From the NCBI GenBank assembly GCA_947068385.1, contig CAMTBF010000248.1, forward strand, positions 1-5,964: a stretch of DNA of 5,964 nucleotides. Direction: 5' to 3'. Shown one piece after another: positions 5,251 to 5,964 of this stretch. The notes beneath the pieces were generated by a model. It saw only the letters and a list, made by a program, of their open reading frames with translations. It was not told the origin of the DNA and did no database searches. Both the position numbers and the translations under genes were made by a program. The stretch is from an uncultured Lachnospiraceae bacterium (GTDB taxonomy: Bacteria > Bacillota > Clostridia > Lachnospirales > Lachnospiraceae). The first letter of the stretch is position 1. Every line of letters starts with the position of its first letter.

Positions 5251-5709
5251 TCACTTAATATCAATCCAAATACCGATATCCCTCATTACAGAATCGGGAA
5301 CGCTTTTATAGAAACGCTGCGCCTCCTCATTAGCGGCGGTCAGGGCAATCAGTGTGTCAATCTGCCTTTCCTTTAAAATCTGCCTCAAGGATTCCAGCAG
5401 CCGCTGCGCCACGCCCTGATGCCTGCTGCTCTTTATGACGCAGATCCAGTCAAGGTATGCCTTCTTTGACCCGTCAAAGCGGCTTGCAATAAGGGAAGCG
5501 TCAATCCTCCCTACTACTGCGCCGTCATCATATGCCAGCAGAGAAACGCAATCTCTGAAGCTCCTGTCCTCAAAGCTGCTTTCCACAGCGCTGACATAAG
5601 CCTGATCGATCTCCCACCCCCAGGAGTCTTCCTCCTGGCGCAGTCTTCTTTCAAAATCCAAAACGTCCGGAATTCTCTCTTTTGTATAGGTTCTTATCTC
5701 CAGCTCCAT
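5251..5709 (-). CDS. GNAT family N-acetyltransferase
   Basis: This 152-residue cytoplasmic protein transfers an acetyl group from acetyl-CoA to an unknown amine. Motif A is seen as AYLDWICVIKSSRHQGVAQRLL (about 84-105, shown in order). Its pyrophosphate-binding R/QxxGxG/A loop is R96-H-Q-G99-V-A101. A motif B-like segment NEEAQRFYKS follows (117-126), with the usual Tyr at 124. Length is normal for a single-domain GNAT. ATG 5709 is preferred over ATG 5724: GGAGAG lies 7 nt before 5709, while 5724 has no ribosome binding site and falls in that sequence. The stop TGA (5251-5253) lies only 14 bp before the oxidoreductase ATG and overlaps its upstream Shine-Dalgarno region, so the two are probably translated from one mRNA. 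The substrate could be an antibiotic, polyamine, peptide or protein N-terminus. Composition is less GC-rich than in the oxidoreductase gene. Confidence 0.9.
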   Translation of the reverse strand: MELEIRTYTKERIPDVLDFERRLRQEEDSWGWEIDQAYVSAVESSFEDRSFRDCVSLLAYDDGAVVGRIDASLIASRFDGSKKAYLDWICVIKSSRHQGVAQRLLESLRQILKERQIDTLIALTAANEEAQRFYKSVPDSVMRDIGIWIDIK

Positions 5710-5716
5710 ATCGCAT

Positions 5717-5722
5717 CTCTCC
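5717..5722 (-). promoter_or_regulatory. Ribosome binding site of the GNAT gene
   Basis: GGAGAG lies 7 nt before the ATG at 5709. It overlaps the last base of the alternative ATG at 5724 and so argues against that start. No convincing promoter hexamers were seen in the 61 bp between the Doc stop and this start, so the gene may be read from upstream. Confidence 0.6.
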
Positions 5723-5770
5723 ATAAATATGCACTTGCTTTCCTACAAAGCCGAAATCCACGCTGAGGAC

Positions 5771-5964
5771 TTATAGCTGATGCTCAATAATCCATTGTAA
5801 GATTTCCTTTTCACCAATATCACCAGATGCCAATGCAAGGATTACATCACTTAACTCCTTTTGGCTGTAAGACAATTCATATCCATTTAATGCCAGAAAA
5901 ACTAACATGACATGCGCGCCAAGTCTTTTGTTTCCGTCCAGCATTGCATGATTTCTTACCAATC
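5771..5964 (-). CDS. doc: Fic/Doc-family toxin, C-terminal part (5' end outside window)
   Basis: This is the C-terminal 64 codons of a Fic-fold protein of the death-on-curing (Doc) type. Doc is the toxin of Phd-Doc toxin-antitoxin modules and phosphorylates EF-Tu to stop translation. The catalytic motif is near the window edge: NHAMLDGNKRLGAH, fitting HxFx(D/E)GNK with Met in place of the usual Phe. Lys follows the Asn, and there is no second Arg two residues after the first, features of Doc-type kinases rather than AMP-transferring Fic enzymes. The rest forms hydrophobic helices (VMLVFLALNGYEL, then EILQWIIEHQ). P1 Doc has about 126 residues with the motif near the middle, so roughly the first 60-65 residues should lie outside. 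A Phd-like antitoxin gene is expected further right but is not visible. This stretch is clearly more AT-rich than the oxidoreductase gene, possibly a sign of separate acquisition. The first complete codon is at 5960-5962; no start is in view. Confidence 0.85.
   Translation of the reverse strand, partial: LVRNHAMLDGNKRLGAHVMLVFLALNGYELSYSQKELSDVILALASGDIGEKEILQWIIEHQL

Overview
The window looks like a chromosomal segment of an anaerobic gut Firmicute, most likely a Lachnospiraceae (Clostridium cluster XIVa) genome. The reasons are strong GGAGG-type ribosome binding sites, an LplB-type sugar permease, a BaiCD/FadH-like Fe-S flavo-oxidoreductase, fairly GC-rich coding sequence and AT-rich regulatory DNA. 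This placement is inference from gene families and composition, not from a marker gene. All recognisable protein-coding genes lie on the minus strand, so the window reads right to left.

Right to left, the first unit starts with the C-terminal half of a Fic/Doc-type toxin (5771-5964, entering from outside). It continues with a GNAT acetyltransferase (5251-5709), a 648-residue old yellow enzyme fused to an Fe-S and FAD/NAD module (3290-5236), a DUF3237 protein (2814-3245) and a MATE multidrug/sodium-type exporter (1270-2646). GNAT and the oxidoreductase are 14 bp apart, and the oxidoreductase and DUF3237 genes 44 bp apart, which suggests co-transcription. The MATE gene also has its own near-consensus promoter. 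The unit ends at a bidirectional rho-independent terminator (1206-1253). A reasonable inference is a small cassette that reduces an unsaturated small molecule (flavoenzyme), with an uncharacterised accessory protein and an exporter. The substrate cannot be read from the sequence.

Left of the terminator is a 413-bp gene-free, AT-rich regulatory region (857-1269). It holds a perfect 26-bp palindrome (1135-1160) and a second, related but imperfect site (1011-1030), both centred on GTATAC. Promoter-like elements occur on both strands. On the plus strand there is an orphan ribosome binding site with a five-codon reading frame that runs straight into the shared terminator. This resembles a divergent operator-promoter region whose plus-strand gene has been lost, or a short terminated leader/small RNA.

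The second unit, reading left from 856, is an LplB/YtcP-type carbohydrate ABC transporter permease whose C-terminus is cut off by the window edge. No tRNA, rRNA, CRISPR array, insertion sequence or integrase was seen.
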